NCBI RefSeq assembly: GCF_036014115.1
Contig: NZ_CP107913.1
Span: forward strand, 372,001 to 436,000
DNA length: 64,000 nucleotides
Direction: 5' to 3'
Source: Streptomyces sp. NBC_00448
Lineage (GTDB): Bacteria; Actinomycetota; Actinomycetes; Streptomycetales; Streptomycetaceae
Below the pieces are notes generated by a model. That model had not been told where the DNA came from, searched no databases, and was given only the letters and a program-made list of their open reading frames with translations. Shown here in pieces: positions 33,528-42,297 of the stretch. The translations under genes were made by a program, and so were the position numbers. How positions within the stretch are numbered: position 1 is the first letter of the stretch; every line of letters begins with the position of its first letter.

Positions 33528-34508
33528 ATGGATCACGGCGGTTCGGCCTTGCTGGCCATGCCGGGAATGCCGGGCATGGACGCGGACCTTCCGCCGTTCA
33601 CGCTCGGCCGCGGGATGGCCTTCGGCGGGGACCCGTTCTTCCTGGTGCTGTGCGTGGTGCTGCTCGCGCTGTACGGCTGGGGGGTGATCCGGCTGCTGGC
33701 ACGCGGCGACCGGTGGGCACCGAGCCGCACGATCTCCTTCGTGGTCGGCGTGCTGACCGTCGGCCTCACGATGTGCACCAAGCTCAACGACTACGGCATG
33801 GCGATGTTCAGCGTGCACATGGTGCAGCACATGGTGCTCAGCATGCTCTCGCCGATCCTGCTGCTGCTGGGCGCGCCGGTGACCCTGGCGCTGCGGGCGC
33901 TGCCGACCGCCGGGAGCGGCCGCACCGGCCCGCGCGAGCTGCTGGTGAAACTGCTGCACAGCCGCCTGATGCGGGTGGTCACCCACCCGGCGTTCACCAT
34001 CCCGCTGTTCGTGGCGAGCCTGTACGGGCTGTACTTCACGCCGATCTTCGACAGCCTGATGCGCAGCCAGGCCGGGCACATCGCGATGATGGTGCACTTC
34101 CTCGCGGTCGGCCTGGTGTTCTTCTGGCCGATCATGGGTGTCGACCCCGGGCCGCACCGGCCGGGCTATGTGATGCGGATGCTGGAGCTGTTCGCGGGGA
34201 TGCCGTTCCACGCGTTCTTCGGGATCGCGCTGATGATGGCGAGCCAGCCGATGGTCACCACCTTCAAGCACCCGCCGGCCTCGCTGGGCGTGCACCCGCT
34301 CAGCGACCAGACCGCCGCTGGTGGTATCGCCTGGGCGTTCAGCGAGATCCCGTCGGTGGTCGTGCTGGTGGCCCTGCTGTTCCAGTGGTACACCTCCGAG
34401 AAACGGCAGGCGCGCCGCACCGACCGGGCCGCCGACCGCAACGGGGATGCGGAGCTCGTCGCGTACAACGCCTACCTGGCGTCACTGCAGGCGCGCAGTC
34501 GCGGTTGA
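33528..34508 (+). CDS. Cytochrome c oxidase assembly protein, CtaG/caa3-type membrane protein
   Basis: 326 aa, GAAGGAG before the ATG. About seven transmembrane segments. The Met/His-rich N-terminus (MDHGGSALLAMPGMPGM) and conserved membrane His/Met residues (FSVHMVQHMVLSML, GHIAMMVHFLAVG, GMPFHAFFGIALMMASQPM) match the Caa3_CtaG family, linked to copper delivery or oxidase assembly. Possibly co-transcribed with the next gene 18 bases downstream. Confidence 0.9.
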   Translation: MDHGGSALLAMPGMPGMDADLPPFTLGRGMAFGGDPFFLVLCVVLLALYGWGVIRLLARGDRWAPSRTISFVVGVLTVGLTMCTKLNDYGMAMFSVHMVQHMVLSMLSPILLLLGAPVTLALRALPTAGSGRTGPRELLVKLLHSRLMRVVTHPAFTIPLFVASLYGLYFTPIFDSLMRSQAGHIAMMVHFLAVGLVFFWPIMGVDPGPHRPGYVMRMLELFAGMPFHAFFGIALMMASQPMVTTFKHPPASLGVHPLSDQTAAGGIAWAFSEIPSVVVLVALLFQWYTSEKRQARRTDRAADRNGDAELVAYNAYLASLQARSRG

Positions 34509-34526
34509 CCGAAGGGGGGCCCGTGG

Positions 34527-35516
34527 ATGGGCGGACAGGTGCGGGTCTCGGAGGGGGCGCTCGAGCTGCCCGGCGGGGCCACCGTACGGTTCATGCGGAC
34601 GCTGCGGCTGCCGGAGACCGGCACCCATCCACTGCCGCCGGGGCTTGGCGGCTTCCCGCTGCGGTGGGCCGCGGACTACCCGGATCAGGCGCCTGAGCAG
34701 TGGCTCGGCCACGGCGGGGTGCTGCTGCCGGTCTTCCAGCGCGAGGCGGTGTGGCTGAGTTTCTCCGCGTCGGCGCCGGTCGCCCTCCAGGTGGGGGTGG
34801 GCCAGGTGTGCGCGGTGTCGGGGCGGCCGTGGAGCGACCACCTGGCGCAGGACCCGCAGAACTACGTGGTGCTGCCGCGCCAGCCGTGGCTGGACGGCAT
34901 CAACTCCGGGCGGGGCACGATCCGTCAGCTCGTCGCGGTGCCGCCGGAGCCGGGGGCGGTCACGGCGCCCCGCGGACCGGCCGCGGAGGACTGGGTCGGC
35001 GTGCAGTTGCAGGTCTTCGAGCTACGGGCCCGGGTGCGGGCACGGTGGCAGGCCGCGCAGCGGGCGCGGGCGGTGCGCGGGCGCGATGTGGCGGGGTGGG
35101 GCGAGGTCGGCGGGGCGCGACCGGGCCGGTTCGGGCCGGCGCCGGGGGTGCCGCTCGCGGCGCCCGCGGCGGAGGCCGGGCCGGGCGAGCCCGCGGGGCC
35201 GACCGTGACCGCGCCGGGCCTCGGGGCGGGCGGCCGGATGCGGCAGGAGGTCTACCGGGACCCGCGGCCGCTGGACGACTGGGAACGCGAGCCCTCCGGC
35301 CGGGTGTTCGTGCATCTGGCGACGGCGGCGCAGTGGCGGCGGATCACCGGGGAGCCGGCGCCCGCCTCGCCGGTGGACCGGGCGGCGTACGCCTCGGCGG
35401 GGCTGCCGTGGTTCGAGCACTACGACGCGGACGCGGCGGACATGGCGGCGCCCGCCCCTGGGCGGACCGCTCGCCTCGGGGACGGGCAGGGGCAGGCGGC
35501 GGACCGGGAGCGGTAG
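34527..35516 (+). CDS. Conserved actinobacterial hypothetical protein
   Basis: 329 aa from the ATG at 34527, 18 bases after the CtaG-like gene, so probably co-transcribed. The N-terminal 150 residues look like a conserved domain (LELPGGATVRFMRTLRLPETGTHPLPPGLG..., then REAVWLSFSASAPVALQVGVGQVCAVSGRPW and VVLPRQPWLDGINSGRGTIRQ). A low-complexity Ala/Gly/Pro region follows, and a short domain with RMRQEVYRDPRPLDDWE. No signal peptide or membrane span. The domain occurs widely in streptomycetes but I know no function. Confidence 0.75.
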   Translation: MGGQVRVSEGALELPGGATVRFMRTLRLPETGTHPLPPGLGGFPLRWAADYPDQAPEQWLGHGGVLLPVFQREAVWLSFSASAPVALQVGVGQVCAVSGRPWSDHLAQDPQNYVVLPRQPWLDGINSGRGTIRQLVAVPPEPGAVTAPRGPAAEDWVGVQLQVFELRARVRARWQAAQRARAVRGRDVAGWGEVGGARPGRFGPAPGVPLAAPAAEAGPGEPAGPTVTAPGLGAGGRMRQEVYRDPRPLDDWEREPSGRVFVHLATAAQWRRITGEPAPASPVDRAAYASAGLPWFEHYDADAADMAAPAPGRTARLGDGQGQAADRER

Positions 35517-35709
35517 CCGGCCGCCGCCTTCCTCACGCCCCGCCCGCGCCGCCCATGGACCGGGGCACTCCTGACCCTCCCGGCTCGGCGTCCTCCCGCG
35601 GAGAGAGCCGCACCTGCACAGGGACGCGGGAAACTGCGCGACCAGCCCACACGGACAGGTGGTCCCCGAACCGGCAGAACGGGCTACCCGGGCGGGTCAG
35701 GGGCCCTCC

Positions 35710-37299
35710 TTACCGCTCCCACGGCCACGTGGCGTCGCGGCCGCGGCTGAGCAGGTCGACCATCGTGAACAGCTTGTCCGAGAACCCGCCGATCTCGTAC
35801 CGGTTCGGCGTCGCCGTGTCCAGCGCCGCGGGGGCGTACCCCGCGGTGTTCACGCCGAACACGGGCACCGCGGCGGGCACCGCCGTCGACACGGTCACGC
35901 CGCACGCGCCGGTGCCGGGATGGGCGAACGCCTGCATGTCCGAGAAGAGCACCACCCGGTCGTGCCGCCGGTACGCGGTCTTGAGCGCGGTGACCGTCTC
36001 GGTGCCGTGCCCGACCTCGCCGACCCGCGCGCAGAACTCGTCGGCCTGCCGCAGCACGCTGCCTCCGCGCCGCAGCCGGTGGCCGAACACGCCGGTGGCG
36101 AAACCGGCCAGGTCGACCTCGCAGCCCCGCGCGGCGAGCGCGACCGCGAACAGCGCGCCCACGTCCACGTGCCGGACCAGGCTGCGTTCCGTGACCGGCT
36201 GCCGCATCGACGCCGACGTGTCGACCAGCACCAGCGTGCGGCCGGGCAGCGCCGGCACGTTCGCGGTCGAGGCGAGCAGCGCCCGCTCCAGCGCCGGACC
36301 CCACCGCAGCGACGGCGCGGCGCGGTACGCGGACAGGAAGCGGTACGGGAACTGCCGGGAGCGGCGCACCTGCACGGGGTCGGCGAGCCGCGCCGCGACC
36401 TGCTCGGCGACGTGGTCGGGCACGCCGGCCTCGTCGAGGTTGCGCAGGTTGCGGGTGAGCGCCATCAGCCCCATCCGCGGCAGGATCGCGGTCCAGGCGG
36501 CGGCGTCCATCGCGCCGAGCGAGGAGAGCTGCTCCCACGTCATCCCGGCCGCCCCCAGCCGCGCCGGGTCCGCGAGGAAGTACGCGCGCCGCTCGGCCAC
36601 CGGCTTCGCCATGGCCGCCCGGTAGGCGGTGAGCACCGGCAGCCGGTCCGTGACCCGGACGCTGTCGCGCTTCCAGCGCCGGTCGGCGAGGTAGTCGAAC
36701 AGGTCGGCCTGCCAGGGGCCGGCCGGGCGCGGCTTGGCGAGCGCCACCACGTCGGCCATCCGCCAGGCCGCGGCCACCCCGTCGTACTTCAGGGCGGCCT
36801 GCTCGGTGTAGAGGCGGGCGACGGCGTCGGCGAGGCCGCGCTGCACACCGCCGGGCAGGGTGACCTTGCCGGTGCGGGCCTTCCAGTAGGCGAGGAACTC
36901 GGCGGGCTCGTCGGCGCGCAGCAGCGCGGAGTCGACCAGGGTCCGTACGGACACGGTCGGTTCGACGTCGGTGCCGGCCCGGCGGGCCAGCGCGGACTCG
37001 GCGGCGACCACGACCGCGGCCGACCGCATGTTCAACTCCCGGCGCAGGTAGGGCACGAAGCGAGCCACCCAGTCGGGGTCGGTCTTGGTGGCGGCATGGA
37101 CCAGCCGGCGGAAGCGGTCGTCGCGGTCGCCCGCGGACTCGTAGAAGCTGTCCTCGCCGACCATGTGGGTCGCCGCGAAGAGGAAGAGGTCGCTCTTGGC
37201 GTCCCGGGTGAAGCCGGCGCCGCCTTCGTGCGTGCGGGTGCGGCCGGTGGTGGCCACCGGGCCGGTGGGCGCGCGGCGGCGCGCGGCGAACTTGCTCAT
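35710..37299 (-). CDS. TROVE domain protein (Ro60/Rsr orthologue)
   Basis: 529 aa from the ATG at 37299 (GGAG about 10 bases upstream). Residues about 25-345 form the HEAT-like TROVE ring (FTRDAKSDLFLFAATHMVGEDSFYES, RFVPYLRRELNMRSAAVVVAAE, MGLMALTRNLRNLDEAG), and residues about 350-529 a vWA domain with a complete MIDAS start, DTSAS at D360. Ro60 proteins bind misfolded RNAs and Y RNAs and can hand RNA to PNPase. About 160 bases upstream on the same strand lies a tRNA-like RNA that fits the Y RNA role. Cytoplasmic. Confidence 0.95.
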   Translation of the reverse strand: MSKFAARRRAPTGPVATTGRTRTHEGGAGFTRDAKSDLFLFAATHMVGEDSFYESAGDRDDRFRRLVHAATKTDPDWVARFVPYLRRELNMRSAAVVVAAESALARRAGTDVEPTVSVRTLVDSALLRADEPAEFLAYWKARTGKVTLPGGVQRGLADAVARLYTEQAALKYDGVAAAWRMADVVALAKPRPAGPWQADLFDYLADRRWKRDSVRVTDRLPVLTAYRAAMAKPVAERRAYFLADPARLGAAGMTWEQLSSLGAMDAAAWTAILPRMGLMALTRNLRNLDEAGVPDHVAEQVAARLADPVQVRRSRQFPYRFLSAYRAAPSLRWGPALERALLASTANVPALPGRTLVLVDTSASMRQPVTERSLVRHVDVGALFAVALAARGCEVDLAGFATGVFGHRLRRGGSVLRQADEFCARVGEVGHGTETVTALKTAYRRHDRVVLFSDMQAFAHPGTGACGVTVSTAVPAAVPVFGVNTAGYAPAALDTATPNRYEIGGFSDKLFTMVDLLSRGRDATWPWER

Positions 37300-37461
37300 G
37301 GTGCGCGTCTCCTGACGTGGTGTCATCGCATGGTGCCGTGACGTCGTGACGGTCCCCCGGTGCGACCGCGGCCGGGCAGCACGAAGCCGCTGAGGGCGGT
37401 GCGGGTGGGGGCGTACGCCGGACCGGCGGGTGGACCCTGACGGGTGCCGCGAGTTCCTGTC

Positions 37462-37569
37462 GCACGGGCGTTCTGTGGTGCTCTGCCACTGAGCTACCGG
37501 CCCTGGATGGTGGGCCGGGCGGGAGTCGAACCCGCGACCTCCCCGTTATGAGCGGAAGTATGCCCGTGC
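37462..37569 (-). ncRNA. Circularly permuted tRNA(CAU)-like RNA, candidate Y RNA (YrlA type)
   Basis: Read 5'-3' on the minus strand: closing stem GCACGGGC (37569-37562); anticodon arm TTCCG-CTCATAA-CGGGG (37557-37541, two G-U pairs, loop with CAT); variable AGGTC; T arm GCGGG-TTCGACT-CCCGC (37535-37519); acceptor 3' strand CCGGCCC + ACCA (37518-37508); linker TCCA; acceptor 5' strand GGGCCGG (37503-37497); TA; D arm GCTC-AGTGGCA-GAGC (37494-37480); A; then GCCCGTGC (37469-37462), pairing with the first stem. Every tRNA element is present, but the 3' part precedes the 5' part, joined at the CCA. Bacterial Y RNAs beside Ro60 genes carry a tRNA-like module in this permuted order. Boundaries are structural estimates; a true permuted tRNA gene is the alternative. 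Confidence 0.8.
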
Positions 37570-37772
37570 TGCGCTTCGCGGCGCTTTCCACTGTAGGCAG
37601 CCCAGCGGGCCGGCGCACCGCGATTTCCACGGCGCGCGACCGGGTGACGGCCCGGACGCCGGCGCGGGCATCCCCCGGGCGCGGGCCGGTGCGGGCGGGT
37701 TGCGCCGAGGGCGAATCCGCGCACGGCGAAACGCCCTGGTCCGCCCGGGCCCGGCGGCCGTAGCGTCGCGGC

Positions 37773-38816
37773 ATGACAGGAACTGCGTTCGTCCTCGGAG
37801 CATCAGGACAGATCGGCCGGCAGGCGGTACAGGCGCTCGCCTCGGACGGCTGGCAGGTGACGGCGGCCTCGCGCGGCGGCGGCACCGACGCGGGGTGGCC
37901 GCCCGGTGTCCGCACGGTCCGGGTGGACCGCGCCGACACGGCCGCGCTGGCCGCCGCGCTGGGTGACGGTTGCGACGTGCTGCTGGACTGCGTCGCCTAC
38001 GACGCGGACCACGCACGGCAGTTGCTGTCCCTCGCCGACCGGATCGGGTCGGCGGTGGTGATCTCCAGCGCCGCCGTGTACAAGGACCAGCAGGACCGCA
38101 GTTTCGACACCCAGGACGAGCCGGACGGCTCGCCGCGCTATCCGGTGCCGCTGCCCGAGACGTGGACGACGGTCGACGCCGGTCCGGCGACGTACGGCAC
38201 CCGCAAGGTGGAGCTGGAGCAGACGCTGCTCGCAGCCGGCGGCGAGCTGCCCAGCACGCTGCTGCGGGCCGGCGCGATCCACGGCACCCACAGCCCGCTG
38301 CCGCGCGAACTGTACTTCGTGAAGCGTGCGTTGGACGGGCGCACGGTGCGGGTGCTGCCGTACGGGGGCAGCAGCCGCTTCCACCCGGTGCACGCGTCGA
38401 ACATCGCCGAGCTGGTCCGGCTGGCCGCGCGCACGCCCGGCTCCAGGGTGCTGAACGCGGGCGACCCGCGGGTGCCGACGGTCGCGGAGATCGGTGCCGC
38501 GATCGACGCGGTGCTGGGCCGTACCACCGAGACGGTGCTCGTCGACGGCCCGCCTCCGGCGCCGACCGTGGGCAACCACCCGTGGGGGCTGCCGCACCCG
38601 ATGGTGCTGGACATGTCCGCCGCGGAACGGGAGTTGGGCTACCGCGCCGTCACCACGTACGAGGACTCGCTGCCGGAGACGGTGGCCTGGCTCGCGCGGG
38701 AGCTGGAGGAGCACAACTGGAAGGAGCGGTTCCCGCTGCCCGCACGGCTGTCGGACGAGGGCGACGAGTGGTTCGACTACGCGGCGGAGAACGCCTGGCT
38801 GGCGCAGCGGAGTTGA
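37773..38816 (+). CDS. NAD-dependent epimerase/dehydratase family protein
   Basis: 347 aa, ATG at 37773. Extended SDR fold: GASGQIGRQAVQAL at the N-terminus binds NAD(P); ISSAAVYKD and a TYGTRKVELEQTLL segment give the catalytic Ser/Tyr-x3-Lys pattern (the Lys lies in YGTRK). C-terminal half resembles sugar-nucleotide epimerase/reductases (HPVHASNIAELVRLA, LNAGDPRVPTVAEIGAAID). Substrate unknown. Divergent from the Ro60/tRNA-like locus. Confidence 0.87.
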   Translation: MTGTAFVLGASGQIGRQAVQALASDGWQVTAASRGGGTDAGWPPGVRTVRVDRADTAALAAALGDGCDVLLDCVAYDADHARQLLSLADRIGSAVVISSAAVYKDQQDRSFDTQDEPDGSPRYPVPLPETWTTVDAGPATYGTRKVELEQTLLAAGGELPSTLLRAGAIHGTHSPLPRELYFVKRALDGRTVRVLPYGGSSRFHPVHASNIAELVRLAARTPGSRVLNAGDPRVPTVAEIGAAIDAVLGRTTETVLVDGPPPAPTVGNHPWGLPHPMVLDMSAAERELGYRAVTTYEDSLPETVAWLARELEEHNWKERFPLPARLSDEGDEWFDYAAENAWLAQRS

Positions 38817-38963
38817 GCGCGTAGGTCAGCGGAGGGGGTCCGTGAGGAGGGGCCGTGCGGTGCGGCCAGGTGGTGCGGCGGGTGGGCCCTCCGCCTTGGA
38901 CGGTGGCCCGGGACACCCGGGCCACCGGCGGCCGCACGTTCGGGCGCTGACGAGTTCAGGCGC

Positions 38964-39737
38964 TCACGCGTCACGGTCGCGGCCGGTGCCACGACCCCTC
39001 CGACCGTCCATGTGGCGGCCCAGGTTCCCCATACGCTCCATATGGCGGCTCATGTGCTCCATCCGCGCCTCCATGTGCCGGGTCATGTGCTCCATGCGCT
39101 CCTCCACGTGACCGCCCATCTGGTGGCCGATCCACCAGGCCCACTTCGAGCCGCGCATCACCCGGACATGGCCGAACACCGAGCGCCCGGTGATCCGCAC
39201 CACCGGGCCGTCGTCCTCCCTGCCCTCGCGGCTCCCGACCTGGGACCGCTTCCCGAACAGCGCCGACCCGGTGTCGTAGACGTTGGCGTTGTCCGGGACC
39301 AGGATCTCGACCTTGCCGAAGAACGACCCGGCCTCGATCACCACCTCACGGCGGGTGAACATCGCCTGCCGCAGGTCGATCACGATCGCGCCGAAGCGGG
39401 CGCGGGCGACGGTGTACGGCGGCACCGGCCACGGCCCCGAGCGCCGCACCTTGGCGAACAGCGCCTCGATGGGCGCGCTGTCGCCGGGTGCGGCCGGGGA
39501 GACGCCGGGCGTGAGGGCGGGCAGGTCCGCGGTGATCGGGACGAGTTCGCCGCGGGTGCGCGCGGCGTACACCGCCTCCAGGCGCTCTGCGTGCTCGCCG
39601 ACGTCGATCCGGCCGGCGGCCAGCGCGTCGCCGAGCAGGGCGGCCGTGTGGTCCCGCTCGTCGTCCGAGACCCGCAGGTGCGCGTCGTCAGCCGCACCGT
39701 CCGACTCGTGCGACTGCCGTGGCGACCGTTCGGACAC
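38964..39737 (-). CDS. DUF1707 / LiaF-like C-terminal domain protein with His/Met-rich tail
   Basis: 257 aa from a GTG with AGGAGG upstream. The DUF1707 SHOCT-like domain (LRVSDDERDHTAALLGDALAAGRIDVGEHAERLEAVYAART, residues about 21-62) is followed by a LiaF-type cell-wall-active-antibiotic-response domain (ARFGAIVIDLRQAMFTRREVVIEAGSFFGKVEILVPDN, residues about 112-150). The last 60 residues are exceptional: about ten His and ten Met in a helical, charge-rich pattern (HVEERMEHMTRHMEARMEHM...). No membrane span. DUF1707 proteins are tied to envelope stress; the tail may bind metal. Confidence 0.85.
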   Translation of the reverse strand: MSERSPRQSHESDGAADDAHLRVSDDERDHTAALLGDALAAGRIDVGEHAERLEAVYAARTRGELVPITADLPALTPGVSPAAPGDSAPIEALFAKVRRSGPWPVPPYTVARARFGAIVIDLRQAMFTRREVVIEAGSFFGKVEILVPDNANVYDTGSALFGKRSQVGSREGREDDGPVVRITGRSVFGHVRVMRGSKWAWWIGHQMGGHVEERMEHMTRHMEARMEHMSRHMERMGNLGRHMDGRRGRGTGRDRDA

Positions 39738-39924
39738 GAGGGACCTCCTGGGGGACGGAACGGAACGCCACTCACGCTATATCGCGTCTTGCGGGGGGTG
39801 CAAGGCGGCGGCCCGCCGTATCGCGTGACGGCCGAAAAGCTCGCACCCCGCGTCCTCGCCGTGGTCCCGGGACACCCGATAACGGATCGCGCGGGAGCGG
39901 GCTTTGACCGTACCGTGCCGGGGC

Positions 39925-40749
39925 ATGAGCGCACGACTGCGGAACATCGCCCACGAGAACGAGCGGATCGTGACCGAGGGCGGTTACACCGGGCCGGACG
40001 GCCGATGGGTGGATCTGGCCGAGCCGGTGGCGCGAGCCGCCGACGGCACCAGGATGTACGGGCCCGAGCCGGTCGAGGTGCCGGACACGGTGGCCCGCGG
40101 CACCGGCACCCGCTGCACGGTCACGCCGGAGGGCAGCACCCAGGCGGCCCGGCGGCTGGTGGCCGAGGGCGGCGGCGCGGTCGCGGTGCTCAACTTCGCG
40201 TCCGCCCGCAACCCCGGCGGCGGCTACGTCAACGGCGCCCAGGCGCAAGAGGAGGCGCTGTGCCGCGCCTCCGCGCTGTACCACTGCCTGCTGCGCGCCC
40301 CGGAGTTCTACGCCCACCACCGCGAGGTCCGCGACACCTTCTACAGCGACCGGGTCATCCACTCCCCCGGTGTGCCGGTCTTCCGCGCCGACTCGGGCGC
40401 GCTGCTCGCCCGGCCGTACCTCGCGGGCTTCCTCACCTGCCCCGCGCCGAACGCGGGCGTGATCGCGCGTACGATGCCCGAGCGGGTGCAGGAGATCGGG
40501 CCGGCGCTGGCGGCGCGTGCCGAGCGGGTGCTGGAGGTGGCCGTCGCGAACGGCTACCGGCGTCTGGTGCTCGGGGCGTGGGGCTGCGGGGTGTTCCGGA
40601 ACGACCCGGCCGTGGTCGCCGGTGCCTTCGCGGCGCTGCTCGGTCCGGGCGGGCGGTTCGCCGACTCCGTCGACGAGGCGGTCTTCGCCGTGCTGGACCG
40701 GCGCGAGGACTCCCCCACCCGGGCGGCGTTCACGGCCGAGTTCGCGTAA
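39925..40749 (+). CDS. TIGR02452 family protein, PARG-like macro domain
   Basis: 274 aa from the ATG at 39925 (MSARLRNIAHEN); a GTG-less open stretch upstream makes this the best start. The glycohydrolase signature GGG-x6-QEE is intact in NPGGGYVNGAQAQEEALCR near residue 107, with the catalytic Glu pair, and GAWGCGVFRNDPAVVA is the macro-domain phosphate loop. Bacterial enzymes of this type hydrolyse poly/mono-ADP-ribose or related marks. A secreted ADP-ribosyltransferase gene lies 12 kb away, but no direct link is seen. Cytoplasmic. Confidence 0.88.
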   Translation: MSARLRNIAHENERIVTEGGYTGPDGRWVDLAEPVARAADGTRMYGPEPVEVPDTVARGTGTRCTVTPEGSTQAARRLVAEGGGAVAVLNFASARNPGGGYVNGAQAQEEALCRASALYHCLLRAPEFYAHHREVRDTFYSDRVIHSPGVPVFRADSGALLARPYLAGFLTCPAPNAGVIARTMPERVQEIGPALAARAERVLEVAVANGYRRLVLGAWGCGVFRNDPAVVAGAFAALLGPGGRFADSVDEAVFAVLDRREDSPTRAAFTAEFA

Positions 40750-40806
40750 CGGCGCACCCGCACCACCATCACGAGCACCACCACCACGAGCACAGCGAGC
40801 GGGGAC

Positions 40807-41382
40807 ATGAGCGAGCAGGACACGCAGCGGCAGGACATCCACGGGGCGGGCGACGGGTCAGGGACCCACGAAACCCACGAGACCTACGACCGGTTGATCG
40901 CGCTGCTGGACGAGCAGGGCGCGCAGTACCGCACCATCGACCACGAACCGGAGGGCGCCACCGAGGTGGTGAGCGCGCTGCGCGGCAACTCCCTTGCGCA
41001 GGCGGCGAAGTGCATCGTGGTGATGGTCAAGGTGGGCAAGAAGGTGACGCGTTACGTCCTCGCCGTGGTGCCGGGCGACCGGCGGGTGGACCTGGGCGCG
41101 GTGAAGGCGCTGCTGTCGGGCACGTACGTGTCGTTCGCGTCGCGGGACATCGCCGAGCGGCTGGCCGGGAGCGTGAGCGGCACCGTGCTGCCGTTCTCCT
41201 TCGACGAGAAGCTCGAACTGGTCGTCGATCCAGGGCTGTTGGTCCACGACGAGATCTACTTCAACGCGGCCCGGCTGGACCGCTCGCTGGCGCTGAGCAC
41301 GAAGGACTACGTCCGGGTGGCCGCGCCGCGTACCGAGCCGATCGCGGGGGAGCCGGCGGCCGAGCAGCCCGCCGCGGGCTGA
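40807..41382 (+). CDS. YbaK/EbsC-type aminoacyl-tRNA deacylase family protein
   Basis: 191 aa from the ATG at 40807. YbaK-like domain (YRTIDHEPEGATEVVSALRGNSLAQAAKCIVVMVKVGKK, about residues 45-83; then VLAVVPGDRRVDLGAVKALL). The Lys in AAKCIVV corresponds to the catalytic Lys of this fold. Members hydrolyse mischarged aminoacyl-tRNAs or free proline/cysteine esters. N-terminal 20 residues are polar and His/Thr-rich. 57 bases after the macro-domain gene; possibly co-transcribed. Confidence 0.85.
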   Translation: MSEQDTQRQDIHGAGDGSGTHETHETYDRLIALLDEQGAQYRTIDHEPEGATEVVSALRGNSLAQAAKCIVVMVKVGKKVTRYVLAVVPGDRRVDLGAVKALLSGTYVSFASRDIAERLAGSVSGTVLPFSFDEKLELVVDPGLLVHDEIYFNAARLDRSLALSTKDYVRVAAPRTEPIAGEPAAEQPAAG

Positions 41383-41445
41383 GGGTCGCGACGCGCGGCG
41401 CGGCTACGGCGGTCCGCCGGCGGTCGACCGGGCCTCGACCGGCGT

Positions 41446-42297
41446 TCACGTGGCGCCGAACCGCCGCAGGTAGCCGTCGAGCAGGGTCCGCAGGTGCCGG
41501 CCGTCCGGGGCGATCGCGGTGACGAGCCGGGCGGGCCCGGCCAGCGGGGTGAGGGCCGCGCGGCCGTACTCCGCGGGCACATCGACGAGTTCGGCCGCGT
41601 GGTCGCCCAGGTCCGGCCCCACCAGGAGGAGTTGGCCGACCGCGCGGTGGCCGCCGAGCACGGCGGGGCCGTCCCATCCGGGTGCGGCGCCCGGGCCGAA
41701 GGACAGTTCCTGGTCGAGCAGCGGGCGCCCTTCGTACTCCACGGTGAGGCGGGTGGCGAGGCGGCCGCTCGGCTCGTCGTGGCGGCCGAGGACCTGTTCC
41801 TCCCGCAGCACCAGCCGTGCGCCCGCGGCGAGTCGGGCCCGGGTGGTCATCGTCAGGTCGCTGCCGCGGGCGGCGATCAACGGCTCCGGCAGCCAGCGCA
41901 GTTCGGCGCCCGCGCCGACCGTGAGACGTACGTCGTAGCGGGCCCGTTCGCCGCCCCGGCCGGGCAGCGACACGGTGGCCGCCGACGCGCCGACGGTCAG
42001 CCGCGCGCCCGCCGCCGCCTCGGCCTCGATCCGCAGCCGGTCGCCGCCGAGCGGAGCCGTCATCGCCCCCACCACGGTGACGTGGGCGCCGGCTCCCCCG
42101 GGCGGCCCGGTCCTGCGCAGCGCCAGCGGCCCGTCCCCGGCCAGCAGCGGCAGCACGGTGCCGCCGCGCCCGTCCGGCACCGCCCGCATCCGCGCGACGG
42201 CGGTCACTCCGCGCGCGGCCGTATCCGTGCTGCCGGCCGTGTCCGCTGGGGCTGCCGAATCCGCCGTGTCCGCCACCGCCGTAGGCGCCGCCGTCAC
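41446..42297 (-). CDS. ureD: Urease accessory protein UreD/UreH
   Basis: 283 aa from the GTG at 42297, which overlaps the ureG stop codon (GTGA). Forms the UreD-UreF-UreG scaffold that delivers Ni2+ and CO2 to apo-urease. Visible family segments: [75 protein letters not shown] Ser/Ala/Thr-rich N-terminal stretch is longer than usual. Last gene of the cluster. Confidence 0.93.
   Translation of the reverse strand: MTAAPTAVADTADSAAPADTAGSTDTAARGVTAVARMRAVPDGRGGTVLPLLAGDGPLALRRTGPPGGAGAHVTVVGAMTAPLGGDRLRIEAEAAAGARLTVGASAATVSLPGRGGERARYDVRLTVGAGAELRWLPEPLIAARGSDLTMTTRARLAAGARLVLREEQVLGRHDEPSGRLATRLTVEYEGRPLLDQELSFGPGAAPGWDGPAVLGGHRAVGQLLLVGPDLGDHAAELVDVPAEYGRAALTPLAGPARLVTAIAPDGRHLRTLLDGYLRRFGAT

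Noticed and set aside
37477..37560. An ordinary tRNA gene on either strand
   Set aside because: Acceptor and T/D arms are in the wrong linear order for a normal tRNA; only a circularly permuted reading on the minus strand gives the full cloverleaf.
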